Of a stretch of 33,067 nucleotides of DNA, positions 1-7,539 are shown piece by piece. The first letter of the stretch is position 1; each line of letters starts with the position of its first letter. This stretch comes from Streptomyces sp. Ncost-T10-10d. Its GTDB lineage: Bacteria; Actinomycetota; Actinomycetes; Streptomycetales; Streptomycetaceae. The notes beneath the pieces were generated by a model, which did not search any database, was not told the origin of the DNA, and was given only the letters and a program-made list of their open reading frames with translations. A program made the translations under genes and the position numbers. The stretch is taken from NCBI RefSeq assembly GCF_900091955.1, contig NZ_FMDF01000140.1:1-33067 (forward strand), read 5' to 3'.

Positions 1-805
1 TGGTCACCTCGTCGGCGAACGCCCGCAGCTGGTCGACCATGGTGTTGACCGTGAGCTTCAGCTCCAGCAGCTCGCCGGTGGCTTCGACCGTCACCTGCTG
101 CGTCAGGTCGCCGCGGGCCACCGCCGTCGTCACGACCGCGATGTCCCGCACCTGGGCCGTGAGCCGGGACGCCATCGTATTGACCGCTTCGGTCACATGG
201 AGCCAGTCGCCCGACAGTCCCTGCGCCTTCGCCCGGCCGCCGAGACGGCCCTCGGTGCCGACCTCGCGGGCGACCCGGGTCACCTCACCGGTGAAGAGGG
301 AGAGCTGGTCCACCATGCGGTTCACGCCGATGCCCAGGCGCCGCAGGTCGCCGCGGAGCTGGCGGCTTCCGTCGTGCAGATCGACGTGCTGGGTCAGATC
401 GCCGTCCGCGACGGCGTCGAGCACCCGGGTGGCCTTGGCGACGGGCACCACCAGCGCTTCGAGCACCGTATTGGCGGCCTCGATGTTCGTCGTCCAGGTC
501 CCCGAGCCGGGACTCGCCGAGATCCGCTCGTCCAGCCGTCCCTGTCGGATGATCTCGTGGCGTACCCGCTGGAGCTCCGAGGCGAGATGCGCGTTCCGCG
601 CAACGATCTGCTGGAACACCCCGGCCATTTCGGCCGGCACCCCGTCCGGCAGGGTGGCTCCGCCCCGTTCCTCCGGGTCCTCCACTCGCGCCGTGAAATC
701 ACCGTCGCACAGGGTCTTCATCGCGGCGAGCAACGGGCGCAGATCGCTCGTACGAACCCACTCGCCGTCTGACTGCGTGCCGGGCCGCGCCGGGGCCAGT
801 GCCAT
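1..805 (-). CDS. Poly-HAMP domain sensor/regulator, N-terminal part (cut by window edge)
   Basis: The minus-strand frame opens at an ATG whose complement ends at 805 and stays open to the window edge, giving 268 residues. An RBS-like GGAGGG lies about 5 bases upstream of the start. The protein starts MALAPARPGTQSDGEW and shows no signal peptide or membrane segment. From about residue 80 it carries tandem HAMP-like units with the recurring pattern A-D/R-G-D-L-T-Q, then V-N-x-M-V-D-Q-L (two clear copies plus a VTEAVNTMASRL variant). Such soluble poly-HAMP proteins in Streptomyces are normally well over 1000 residues and continue into GAF, histidine kinase and sometimes receiver domains; that part lies outside the window, so a kinase function is inferred. 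It is divergent from the phosphatase gene at 929. Confidence 0.85.
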   Translation of the reverse strand, partial: MALAPARPGTQSDGEWVRTSDLRPLLAAMKTLCDGDFTARVEDPEERGGATLPDGVPAEMAGVFQQIVARNAHLASELQRVRHEIIRQGRLDERISASPGSGTWTTNIEAANTVLEALVVPVAKATRVLDAVADGDLTQHVDLHDGSRQLRGDLRRLGIGVNRMVDQLSLFTGEVTRVAREVGTEGRLGGRAKAQGLSGDWLHVTEAVNTMASRLTAQVRDIAVVTTAVARGDLTQQVTVEATGELLELKLTVNTMVDQLRAFADEVT

Positions 806-878
806 GGAAACACCCTCCGCCCAAGATCCATCGGTGCTCACCAGAGGTTCATTCAGTGACGCATGTCATAGTATAAAG

Positions 879-904
879 CGCACGAAAGCACTCTTTCTCG
901 TGCG
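879..904. promoter_or_regulatory. Inverted repeat in divergent promoter region
   Basis: Perfect 7-bp arms, CGCACGA at 879-885 and TCGTGCG at 898-904, are separated by 12 bases. They lie in the 123-bp gap between the HAMP gene and the phosphatase gene, just upstream of the phosphatase RBS. This could be an operator or a short leader hairpin; the sequence alone does not decide. Confidence 0.35.
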
Positions 905-928
905 TATTTGGTGCATACGGGAGGAACG

Positions 929-2836
929 GTGATCCCGTTGTCCGTGCACGCGAGTCAGTCCGTGTCCAGGATGGGTCTGTCGGCGAACCAGCTGGCGGCC
1001 GCCCGGGCGCGGGAATTCGTGTGTGCGGCGCTCCACGGGTGGACGGCGGCGCTCGCGGACGGGCACGGGGGAGAGGCATCGGCCACCGATGCGGCTCCCG
1101 ATACGGGCGCGGCCTCTGCTCCGGTGCCGGTACCCGAGGAGATCGAGGGGCTCGTCGACGACGCCGTCCTGCTCGTCAGTGAACTGGTCACCAATGCCGT
1201 CATGTACGCCGGCACCGATATCGACGTGATCTGCCGCCTGGAGCGGAACCCGGCCACCCGGGTGGGCGTCGTCGTGGAGGTCGTGGACCGTCACCCCTCC
1301 AGAGGGGTACGCGGTGGAGTGGACACCCGGCACGGTGAGCCCGGCTACGGCCTCCAGCTGGTGAACGCGCTCTCGGAGTCCTGGGGCGTGACCTACCGGC
1401 GGGCGGAGAAGCGGGTCTGGTTCCGGCTGGAGGTCGTGGAGAGTCGGACACCTGCGACAGTTCCGGCCTTCTCCGAGCCCGGTGGTGACGCACGGTCCCG
1501 TGACGCAGGGCCCCCCGCACATCCGGCGCAAGCCCACGGGTACGCCCCCGAGTGGGCCGACCGCGGCGGCCCGTCGTTCCTCGCCGAGACCAGTGAACTC
1601 CTGGCGGGCCAGCTCGACGAGGCCATGGTCACCGCGCTCGCGGCCCAGATGCTCGTACCCCGGCTCGCGGACTGGTGCGGCATCTGGCTCAGCACGCCGG
1701 GGAGGGGCCTGCAACTGTCCCGGGTCTGGCATGCCGACGAGCAGCGCATCGCTCCGCTGCGCGAGGAACTGGAACGGATTCCGCCGCCCGCCGCGCTCCG
1801 TACCGGGGGTACGCCCTGGCCGTGGCCGGAGAGCGCCGGCGCCGACCGCGCGGGCGGGTCGGCGTTCGCCTTCCCGCTTGCCGTCCGCGACACCGACCAG
1901 GGCGTACTGCTGCTCGGCCGGGCCGGGCAGCCGCACATGACCGACACCGTGGTGCGGATGGTGCAGGACGTGGCCCGCAGGGTCGCGCAGGCCGTCTTCA
2001 CCGCCCGCCAGTACACCCGACAGCGCAGGATCAGCGCCGCGCTCCAGCGCAGGCAGCTGCCGGCGGCGCTGGCCACGATCGCCGGCGTCGACACGGCGAT
2101 CGTCTACGAGCCGCACGGCGAGGGCCAGACCGTCGGCGGCGACTTCTACGACATCTTCCCGATGGGTGAGGACCACTGGTGCTTCCTGCTCGGGGACGTG
2201 CAGGGAAAGGACCCGGAGGCGATGTCCGTCACCGGCCTGGCCCGGCATCTGGTGAGGCTGCTGGCGCGCGAGGGGCATGGCGTCGAGTCGGTGCTCGGCC
2301 GGCTGAACGTCGCCATGGCGGAAGAGAGCGCCGAGGCGTTCGCCCTCGGCGCCGAGCTGACGGGCTCCCGCTTCCTGAGCCTGCTGTACGGGGAGCTGAC
2401 GGTCGACCCGGGCGTGGCCGGAGCCCGCTGTACGGTCGCCAGCGCAGGTCATCCCCCGCCGCTGCACCTGTTCGCCGACGGCAGGGTGGAGCCGGCCTCC
2501 GAACCCCAGATGCTGCTCGGCATCGATGAGGGTGCTGAATTCCGGGCCGGCACCTTCGACCTCGCGCCCGGCGAGACGTTGTTGTGCGTGACCGACGGTG
2601 TCACCGAACGGCGTTGCGGCAACTGGCAGTTGGACGACAACGACGGTCTGGCCGATGTGCTCCGGCAGGGTATGGGGCTGGGCGCGAAGGCCCTTGCGGA
2701 GCATGTACGGCGCGCGGCGCACGACTTCGGGGTGGGGCCACTTGAGGACGACCTCTCGGTACTGGTGCTGCAAGCGGTGGCGGGGGACTCCTGTGAGCGG
2801 CGAACCTGGACGTCGACCTGGGCGGACAAGGCCTGA
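929..2836 (+). CDS. ATPase-GAF-SpoIIE (PP2C) serine phosphatase regulator
   Basis: The protein is 635 residues. Residues about 20-165 form an anti-sigma-type GHKL ATPase with SELVTNAVMYA as the N-box and GYGLQLVNALSESWGV as the ATP-lid region. Residues about 205-375 resemble a GAF-type sensor. Residues about 380-620 are a SpoIIE-type PP2C phosphatase, with metal-binding acidic residues in GGDFYD and LLGDVQGKD and the later motifs GHPPPL and VTDGVTERR. The GTG at 929 is preferred over TTG at 908 because GGGAGGA sits just upstream of it. Proteins of this layout act in partner-switching pathways: the ATPase can phosphorylate an anti-sigma antagonist and the phosphatase can reverse it. No partner gene is adjacent, so the target is unknown. 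The protein is cytoplasmic, with no membrane segments. Confidence 0.9.
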   Translation: MIPLSVHASQSVSRMGLSANQLAAARAREFVCAALHGWTAALADGHGGEASATDAAPDTGAASAPVPVPEEIEGLVDDAVLLVSELVTNAVMYAGTDIDVICRLERNPATRVGVVVEVVDRHPSRGVRGGVDTRHGEPGYGLQLVNALSESWGVTYRRAEKRVWFRLEVVESRTPATVPAFSEPGGDARSRDAGPPAHPAQAHGYAPEWADRGGPSFLAETSELLAGQLDEAMVTALAAQMLVPRLADWCGIWLSTPGRGLQLSRVWHADEQRIAPLREELERIPPPAALRTGGTPWPWPESAGADRAGGSAFAFPLAVRDTDQGVLLLGRAGQPHMTDTVVRMVQDVARRVAQAVFTARQYTRQRRISAALQRRQLPAALATIAGVDTAIVYEPHGEGQTVGGDFYDIFPMGEDHWCFLLGDVQGKDPEAMSVTGLARHLVRLLAREGHGVESVLGRLNVAMAEESAEAFALGAELTGSRFLSLLYGELTVDPGVAGARCTVASAGHPPPLHLFADGRVEPASEPQMLLGIDEGAEFRAGTFDLAPGETLLCVTDGVTERRCGNWQLDDNDGLADVLRQGMGLGAKALAEHVRRAAHDFGVGPLEDDLSVLVLQAVAGDSCERRTWTSTWADKA

Positions 2837-2896
2837 TACCGGCGGCCGGCCGCAATCCGGGTGCGGTGGCGAACCGCGCTCCGGCACACTGCGCCG

Positions 2897-4696
2897 GTGA
2901 ACGCAGCCTCATACCCGTCACCGCAGGCGCGGGCCCTGAGCCATGTCGAGTCCCGGTCCGCGGGCAGGCCGCTCGACCCCACCCTGCCCCTGACGCTGAA
3001 CTTCCATCCCGACCGGATGGCGGGCGGCCGGCCGATCCTGGTCCGGCTGGCCGAGGACGGTGTCTACCGTTCGCAGTTCGTCACCGGCACCGGCAACGGC
3101 GGCCTGACCGCGCATCCGGGCGGTGACCGGTGGCGCTGGGAGAGCCGGATCTTCGGCGGTGCGTACGACGACGCGCCCGCCGAACAGCGGCCGGTGTACG
3201 GGGCGTTGAACTTCCGTCGCAGAGCCGTCGGCGCGGCACCGAGGTTCGGGTCCTCGCACTTCCGGCTGACCGCGGACACGCTCCCGCGTGCCACGTTCTG
3301 CTACCCGGACAGCGCTGCCGAGCCGACGGACTTCGGCGTCGCGTCCGGTACGCACCTCATCGAGCTGGCCGAGGCCGACGACCGGGACATGATCGACGAC
3401 TACATCGAGGCGCAGATCCATGGCCCGGTCCTCCTCGACCGCCATGTCGAGGCGTTGGTGCTGGACCCCGGCTACCGGTCCACACCCGTCGAGGAGGCGG
3501 CCCGCCGGCTCCCCTGCCGTACGGAGTGGCACGCCGGATTCCGGCTGACCGTGGAGCAGTTGCGGCGGCACCCCGACTACCGCGGTGCGGAGTTCGTCGA
3601 TCTCGGCGCCGACATCGCACAGGACGGCATGCTCGACCCCCGCATCATCGGAGACGCGGCCCGCACCGGCCGGTACGATCCGCAGTCGCTCAAGATGGTC
3701 TGGCACTGCCTCGCCCGCTTCGGCGCACCGCCGCACCCGACCCGACCCGACCGATCCGGGCACGGAATGTCGGGTCCGCCGGGGTGCGTGCTTCCTAACG
3801 TGAGTGCTCGTCAAGGGAAGGAGTCCGGGGTGCTGGAGCGGCTGAACCAGGCCATGGAGCACATCGAGTGCCACCTCGATCAGCGGATCGACGCGGCCGA
3901 GCCGGCGCGGATCGCGCTGACGTCGGAGTACCACTTCCGGCGGATGTTCTCGGCGTTGGCCGGGATGCCCCTGTCGGAATACATCCGGCGCCGGCGGCTG
4001 ACGCTCGCGGGTGCCGAGGTGCTGGCCGGGGAGCGGACGCTGCTGGAGATCGCGGTGCGTCACGGCTACACCTCGGGCGAGGCGTTCGCGCGGGCGTTCC
4101 GGGCCATGCACGGCGTCGGCCCCGGCGAGGCCAGACGGACCGGTGCGGCTCTGCGGTCCCAGCCCCGGATGTCCTTCCACCTCGTGGTCGAAGGGAGCAG
4201 CAGCATGCGGTACCGGATCGTGGAGAAGGAGGAGTTCCGTGTGGTCGGGAGGAAGGCGCGGGTTCCGCTCGTGCACGAGGGGGTGAACCCGGCCATCGCC
4301 GAGTTCATCCGGGGCATCGGACAGGAGACGGTGCGGCGCATCGCGGAGCTGTCCGACCAGGAACCGGAGGGAATCGTCTCGGTGAGCGACAACCTCGACG
4401 ACAGCCGGGCGGAGGGGACCGAACTCGACTACTACCACGCCGTGGTGACCGGCGGGGCCGTGCCCGAGGACCTGGACGCACTGGTGGTCCCGGCGGGCAC
4501 CTGGGCCGTCTTCGAGAACTCCGGGCCCTTCCCGCAGGCACTTCAGTACCTGTGGCGGGATGTGTTCACCCAGTGGTTCCCGTCCAATCCGTACCGGAGC
4601 AGGCCCGGTCCCGAGATCCTGCGCACCCGGGTGTCGCAGGACGGCGGACAGGCCGAGGCGGAGCTCTGGATCCCGGTGGAGCGGACCACGGCCTGA
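2897..4696 (+). CDS. DUF3626-domain protein reading in frame into AraC-type regulator
   Basis: The frame opens near GTG 2861 or GTG 2897; neither has a convincing RBS, and 2897 fits the usual family start better. It stays open to 4696. The first ~280 residues match DUF3626, with TLNFHPDR, SQFVTGTGNGGLTAHPGG, a GGAYDD segment and a C-terminal QSLKMVWHCLARFG. The biochemical role of DUF3626 is unknown to me. Members normally stop shortly after that last motif. Here about 34 further low-complexity residues rich in Pro and Arg follow, and the frame runs directly into the AraC domain described in the next entry. This is either a true 599-residue fusion or a DUF3626 gene that has lost its stop codon. 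The start at 3830 keeps its own RBS, so I favour separate translation of the regulator. Confidence 0.65.
   Translation: MNAASYPSPQARALSHVESRSAGRPLDPTLPLTLNFHPDRMAGGRPILVRLAEDGVYRSQFVTGTGNGGLTAHPGGDRWRWESRIFGGAYDDAPAEQRPVYGALNFRRRAVGAAPRFGSSHFRLTADTLPRATFCYPDSAAEPTDFGVASGTHLIELAEADDRDMIDDYIEAQIHGPVLLDRHVEALVLDPGYRSTPVEEAARRLPCRTEWHAGFRLTVEQLRRHPDYRGAEFVDLGADIAQDGMLDPRIIGDAARTGRYDPQSLKMVWHCLARFGAPPHPTRPDRSGHGMSGPPGCVLPNVSARQGKESGVLERLNQAMEHIECHLDQRIDAAEPARIALTSEYHFRRMFSALAGMPLSEYIRRRRLTLAGAEVLAGERTLLEIAVRHGYTSGEAFARAFRAMHGVGPGEARRTGAALRSQPRMSFHLVVEGSSSMRYRIVEKEEFRVVGRKARVPLVHEGVNPAIAEFIRGIGQETVRRIAELSDQEPEGIVSVSDNLDDSRAEGTELDYYHAVVTGGAVPEDLDALVVPAGTWAVFENSGPFPQALQYLWRDVFTQWFPSNPYRSRPGPEILRTRVSQDGGQAEAELWIPVERTTA
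3830..4696 (+). CDS. AraC family regulator with GyrI-like effector-binding domain
   Basis: The protein is 288 residues from the GTG at 3830, which has AGGGAAGGAG about 6 bases upstream, a strong independent start inside the longer DUF3626 frame. Residues about 1-105 are an AraC/XylS two-helix-turn-helix DNA-binding domain (EYHFRRMFSALAGMPLSEYI, then HGYTSGEAFARAFR and GVGPGEARR). Residues about 125-287 are a GyrI-like effector-binding domain starting at MRYRIVEKEEFRVVGRK and ending LWIPVE. With the DNA-binding domain first and the ligand-binding domain last, this is the SoxS/Rob-like layout seen in many Streptomyces regulators of drug or small-molecule response. The ligand and targets are not evident. 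The next gene downstream encodes a secreted protease. Confidence 0.85.
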   Translation: MLERLNQAMEHIECHLDQRIDAAEPARIALTSEYHFRRMFSALAGMPLSEYIRRRRLTLAGAEVLAGERTLLEIAVRHGYTSGEAFARAFRAMHGVGPGEARRTGAALRSQPRMSFHLVVEGSSSMRYRIVEKEEFRVVGRKARVPLVHEGVNPAIAEFIRGIGQETVRRIAELSDQEPEGIVSVSDNLDDSRAEGTELDYYHAVVTGGAVPEDLDALVVPAGTWAVFENSGPFPQALQYLWRDVFTQWFPSNPYRSRPGPEILRTRVSQDGGQAEAELWIPVERTTA

Positions 4697-4756
4697 GACC
4701 GGGTGGCACGGGCCGGACGGCTTGAGACCCGGCGGCTTGAAACCGCCCCTTGTGGG

Positions 4757-4817
4757 GGCCCCTGCCGTGCGCCAACATGCGCATGTCAAAACCGAAGGAA
4801 CTTCGGTGGCAGGGGCC
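4757..4817. repeat. Nested inverted repeats upstream of protease gene
   Basis: Three perfect inverted repeats are nested in 61 bp. The outer 10-bp arms are GGCCCCTGCC (4757-4766) and GGCAGGGGCC (4808-4817). Inside lie a 12-bp palindrome ACATGCGCATGT (4775-4786) and a hairpin ACCGAAG-gaa-CTTCGGT (4791-4807). The block fills the gap between the AraC regulator and the protease and ends 37 bases before the protease start, so it could be a terminator for the upstream gene, a structured leader, or an operator. Confidence 0.6.
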
Positions 4818-4854
4818 GCTCGGGCCCCGCACAGGTACTGGAGGGGACCCCCAC

Positions 4855-5715
4855 ATGAAGAAGCCTCTCGTCGGCGCGCTCTTCACCGTTCTGCTGCTCG
4901 GGGCGGGAATCGCACCCGCGACCGCGGCCGCCGGCCACGATGCGGCAGCGACCGGCACCGTCCAGACGGAGCTCAGGCCCAAGGCGGTCAACTTCGCCGG
5001 GACCGTCGCGCTCAGCAACTGTTCCGGCTCCGTCGTCCGTACGCCCGACTCCCAGCCCTCCGACCCCGCGCTCGTGCTCTCCAACGGGCACTGCATGGAG
5101 TCGGGATTCCCGGGGCCGGGCGAGGTCGTGTTCGACCAGCCGTCCACCCGTAGCTTCACCCTGCTGAACGCCTCGGGCAGCGGGGTCGGCACCCTGCGGG
5201 CGAGCAAGATCGCGTACGGGACGATGACCGACACCGACATATCGGTGTACCAACTCACCCGCACCTACGCCCAGATCGAGAGCAGCTACGGCATCAAGGC
5301 GCTGGAGCTCAACACCGCGCACCCGGTCCAGGGCACCGCGATCACGGTGGTCTCCGGTTACTGGAAGCGCACGTACGCCTGCAATGTGGACGGTTTCGTC
5401 TACCGCCTCAAGGAGGGTGCGTGGACCTGGAAGGACTCGGTCCGCTACACCTCCGCCTGCCAGACCATCGGTGGTACGTCCGGCTCCCCGGTGATCGACA
5501 ACGCGACCGGCAAGGTCGTCGCCGTCAACAACACCGGCAACGAGGACGGGCAGCAGTGCACGGACAACAACCCGTGCGAGGTCGACGAGAGCGGCAATGT
5601 GACGGTGCGCCAGGGCATCAACTACGCCCAGGAGACCTACGGCATCGTGCCGTGCATCGGCGCCGGCAACAAGTTCGACCTCAGCCGGCCCGGGTGTGCC
5701 CTGCCCAAGCCGTGA
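4855..5715 (+). CDS. Secreted trypsin-like serine protease
   Basis: The protein is 286 residues. The ATG at 4855 follows GGAGGGG at a normal distance, and upstream in-frame starts would place unrelated sequence before the signal peptide. Residues 1-25 are a Sec signal peptide (MKKP, hydrophobic core, ATA-A cleavage). The S1 protease triad is visible: His79 in LSNGHC, Asp126 or Asp128 in TDTDIS, and Ser209 in GGTSGSPV. Cysteines at about 56 and 80, and others near 176, 202 and the C-terminus, can form disulfides as expected for an exported enzyme. It resembles Streptomyces chymotrypsin-like extracellular proteases that lack the long pro-region of the SGPA/SGPB type. Substrate is unknown. Confidence 0.9.
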   Translation: MKKPLVGALFTVLLLGAGIAPATAAAGHDAAATGTVQTELRPKAVNFAGTVALSNCSGSVVRTPDSQPSDPALVLSNGHCMESGFPGPGEVVFDQPSTRSFTLLNASGSGVGTLRASKIAYGTMTDTDISVYQLTRTYAQIESSYGIKALELNTAHPVQGTAITVVSGYWKRTYACNVDGFVYRLKEGAWTWKDSVRYTSACQTIGGTSGSPVIDNATGKVVAVNNTGNEDGQQCTDNNPCEVDESGNVTVRQGINYAQETYGIVPCIGAGNKFDLSRPGCALPKP

Positions 5716-5728
5716 CTCTGTGAGCCCC

Positions 5729-5769
5729 GTCGCCGTCGCGACTGCCCCGTCGGGTGTCGCGGCGGCGAC
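5729..5769. terminator. Bidirectional terminator-like hairpin
   Basis: 14-bp arms (5729-5742 and 5756-5769) pair with a single mismatch that is a G-U wobble on one RNA strand, around a 13-base loop. The site lies between the convergent protease and TetR genes, so it can serve both. Confidence 0.6.
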
Positions 5770-5781
5770 GCGCGCGTGGGC

Positions 5782-6603
5782 TCACGGCGTGCCCGTACGC
5801 CGGATCGCCGCCTCGATCCCGTCGAGCAGCACATCGAGTCCGACGGCGAACGTCTCCCGCGCCTCGCGCTCCAGGTACGGCATCGCCTCCTCGCCGGGGG
5901 CGGAGGGCGGCGGCTGCGGGGTGCCCTCGCTCTCCATCGCGCTCAGGCTCGGACAGCGGTCCGCGAAGTCGGGCGCCACCTCGCCCAGCAGCGCCGAGCG
6001 GGCGAACCACCACTCCTCGTCCGACTCGCCCGTGACCGCCGCGGCCTGCCGCGCCTCGGCGACCGTCCCGGCGCAGCCGCGGACGAAGTGGGTCAGCGTG
6101 CCGACCAGCCGCCGCAGCAGCGGGGCGTCGAGCCCGGTTCCGTTCAGCAGGCGTACGAGCGTGTCCAGGCCGGTGTACTCGTGCGGGCCGAGGACCGGGC
6201 GGGCCTGGGAGACCTGGAGCACCCAGGGGTGGCGGAGGAGGAACGCGAGCGTGTCCCGTGCCCAATCGGTCAGATCCGCACGCCAGTTGTCGGTGTCGGC
6301 GTACTGGGTGGGCAGCTCGGCGTGGACGGCGTCATACATCAGGTCCAGCAGCTCGCTCTTGCTGGGGACGTACGTGTAGAGCGCCATCGCCGTACGGCCC
6401 AGCCGCTCGCCCACCGCGCGCATCGAGAGCGCGGCCATGCCGTCCTCGTCGGCGACGGCGATCGCGGCGGTCACGATCGCGTCCACGCTCAGCCCCGGCC
6501 TGGGGCCCGGTCCGGGGCCGCGGCGCGGCTGCGCCGGCTGCGCGGCGCGCCACAGCAGGGACATCGAACGGCGGGCGTCGCCCTGTCCGGCAAAGACCAC
6601 CAC
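5782..6603 (-). CDS. TetR/AcrR family transcriptional regulator
   Basis: The protein is 273 residues, starting at a GTG (complement of 6601-6603) with AAGGAG about 6 bases upstream. The helix-turn-helix lies at about residues 40-85 (IVTAAIAVADEDGMAALSMR, then VGERLGRTAMALYTYVPSKS and LLDLMYDAV). The rest is a C-terminal ligand-binding domain of the TetR_C type, with HPWVLQVS and a central LLNGTGLDAPLLRRLVG helix. It diverges from the siderophore-interacting protein gene with an 84-base gap that holds two copies of a 17-bp repeat, one over its own RBS. That arrangement suggests it represses itself and its neighbour, which is an inference. The inducer is unknown. Confidence 0.88.
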   Translation of the reverse strand: MVVFAGQGDARRSMSLLWRAAQPAQPRRGPGPGPRPGLSVDAIVTAAIAVADEDGMAALSMRAVGERLGRTAMALYTYVPSKSELLDLMYDAVHAELPTQYADTDNWRADLTDWARDTLAFLLRHPWVLQVSQARPVLGPHEYTGLDTLVRLLNGTGLDAPLLRRLVGTLTHFVRGCAGTVAEARQAAAVTGESDEEWWFARSALLGEVAPDFADRCPSLSAMESEGTPQPPPSAPGEEAMPYLEREARETFAVGLDVLLDGIEAAIRRTGTP

Positions 6604-6611
6604 TTGCGACT

Positions 6612-6662
6612 CCTTACGTCATAAAGTAACTTCGCCGAGGTAATTCCTTACGGCATAAACTA
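6612..6662. promoter_or_regulatory. Paired 17-bp operator-like repeats (TetR/SIP divergent region)
   Basis: CCTTACGTCATAAAGTA (6612-6628) and CCTTACGGCATAAACTA (6646-6662) match at 15 of 17 positions and start 34 bases apart. They are AT-rich against the local background. The first covers the RBS of the TetR gene and the second sits about 25 bases before the ATG of the flavoprotein gene. They are the obvious candidate binding sites for the TetR protein. Confidence 0.6.
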
Positions 6663-6687
6663 TCAGTCGCAGAGAGTGGGTGCCGCG

Positions 6688-7539
6688 ATGGGGCAGGCAT
6701 TGCCCGTGTCGTTCGTACGGGTCGTGGGCGTGGAGCGGATCACTCCGCGGACGGCGCGCATCACCTTCGCCGGGGACGCGCTGGCGGAGCTCATGGAGGA
6801 CCGGCCCGACCAGCAGATGAAGCTCTGCTTCCCGCGGGAGGGGCAGAGTGCGCCCCGGCTGCCGGAGCCGGACGCCGACGACACGTACGGCATGCGGTGG
6901 TACGAGGCCTACCTCGCGATCCCCGAGCCCGAACGTCCGCTGATGCGGAGCTTCACGGTTCGCGGGTACGACCGACGGCTCGGCCTGATGGCCGTCGACT
7001 TCGTGCTCCACGGCGACGAAGGACCCGCCGCCCGCTGGGGCCGGGACGCGCGCCCCGGGGACGTCCTCGGCATGGTCGGCCCGTCGTCGATGTACGCCCG
7101 GCCGCTGCCCGCCGCCGACTGGCTGCTGCTGGCCGGGGACGAGACGGCGCTCCCGGCGATCGGGACGCTCCTGGAGTCCCTCCCGGCCGGGGCGCGGGCG
7201 GTGGTGTACGCCGAGGTGGCCGACGAGGCGGAGCAGCAGGTGCTCGACTCGCCCGGCGAGGTGACCGTCCACTGGGTGCACCGGGACCGGGGCGAGACGT
7301 TGACGGACGCGGTGAGGGGCGCCGGACTGCCCGCCGGGTCCGGTGCGGCGTGGCTGGCCGGCGAGGCCGGGGCGGTGCGGACCCTGCGCCGGCACCTGGT
7401 CGAGGAGCGCGGACTGCCCAGGGCCGCCGTGGAGTTCAGCGGCTACTGGCGCACGAGCCTCACCCAGGACGACGCCCCGACCGAGGAGGACCTGGCCTGG
7501 GCGAAGGAGCGTGCGGCCGAGGGCCCGGAGACCTCATAG
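6688..7539 (+). CDS. Siderophore-interacting flavoprotein (ViuB/SIP family)
   Basis: The protein is 283 residues from ATG 6688; a GTG at 6676 is an in-frame alternative and neither RBS is strong (GAGAGTGGG precedes the ATG). The N-terminal half is an FAD-binding domain with TARITFAG and RSFTVRGYD, the R-x-[FY]-T-x-R flavin motif. The C-terminal half is an NAD(P)H-binding SIP domain with WLLLAGDETALPAIGTLLE and GEAGAVRTLRRHL, ending EFSGYWRTSLTQDD, all hallmarks of the family. Members reduce ferric siderophores in the cytoplasm to release iron. No siderophore transporter or synthesis gene is nearby. Its last 6 bases overlap the end of the convergent D-aminoacylase gene. Confidence 0.9.
   Translation: MGQALPVSFVRVVGVERITPRTARITFAGDALAELMEDRPDQQMKLCFPREGQSAPRLPEPDADDTYGMRWYEAYLAIPEPERPLMRSFTVRGYDRRLGLMAVDFVLHGDEGPAARWGRDARPGDVLGMVGPSSMYARPLPAADWLLLAGDETALPAIGTLLESLPAGARAVVYAEVADEAEQQVLDSPGEVTVHWVHRDRGETLTDAVRGAGLPAGSGAAWLAGEAGAVRTLRRHLVEERGLPRAAVEFSGYWRTSLTQDDAPTEEDLAWAKERAAEGPETS

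Noticed and set aside
39..932. Long plus-strand open frame at the window start
   Set aside because: It is antisense to the HAMP-domain frame, and its product is Arg/Ser-rich without any recognisable motif.
2842..2853. 12-bp palindrome GCGGCCGGCCGC after the phosphatase stop
   Set aside because: Such GC-only palindromes are expected by chance at this base composition, and there is no other terminator feature.
866..2887. 673-codon minus-strand frame opposite the phosphatase gene
   Set aside because: Composition-driven shadow; the plus frame has clear ATPase and PP2C motifs.
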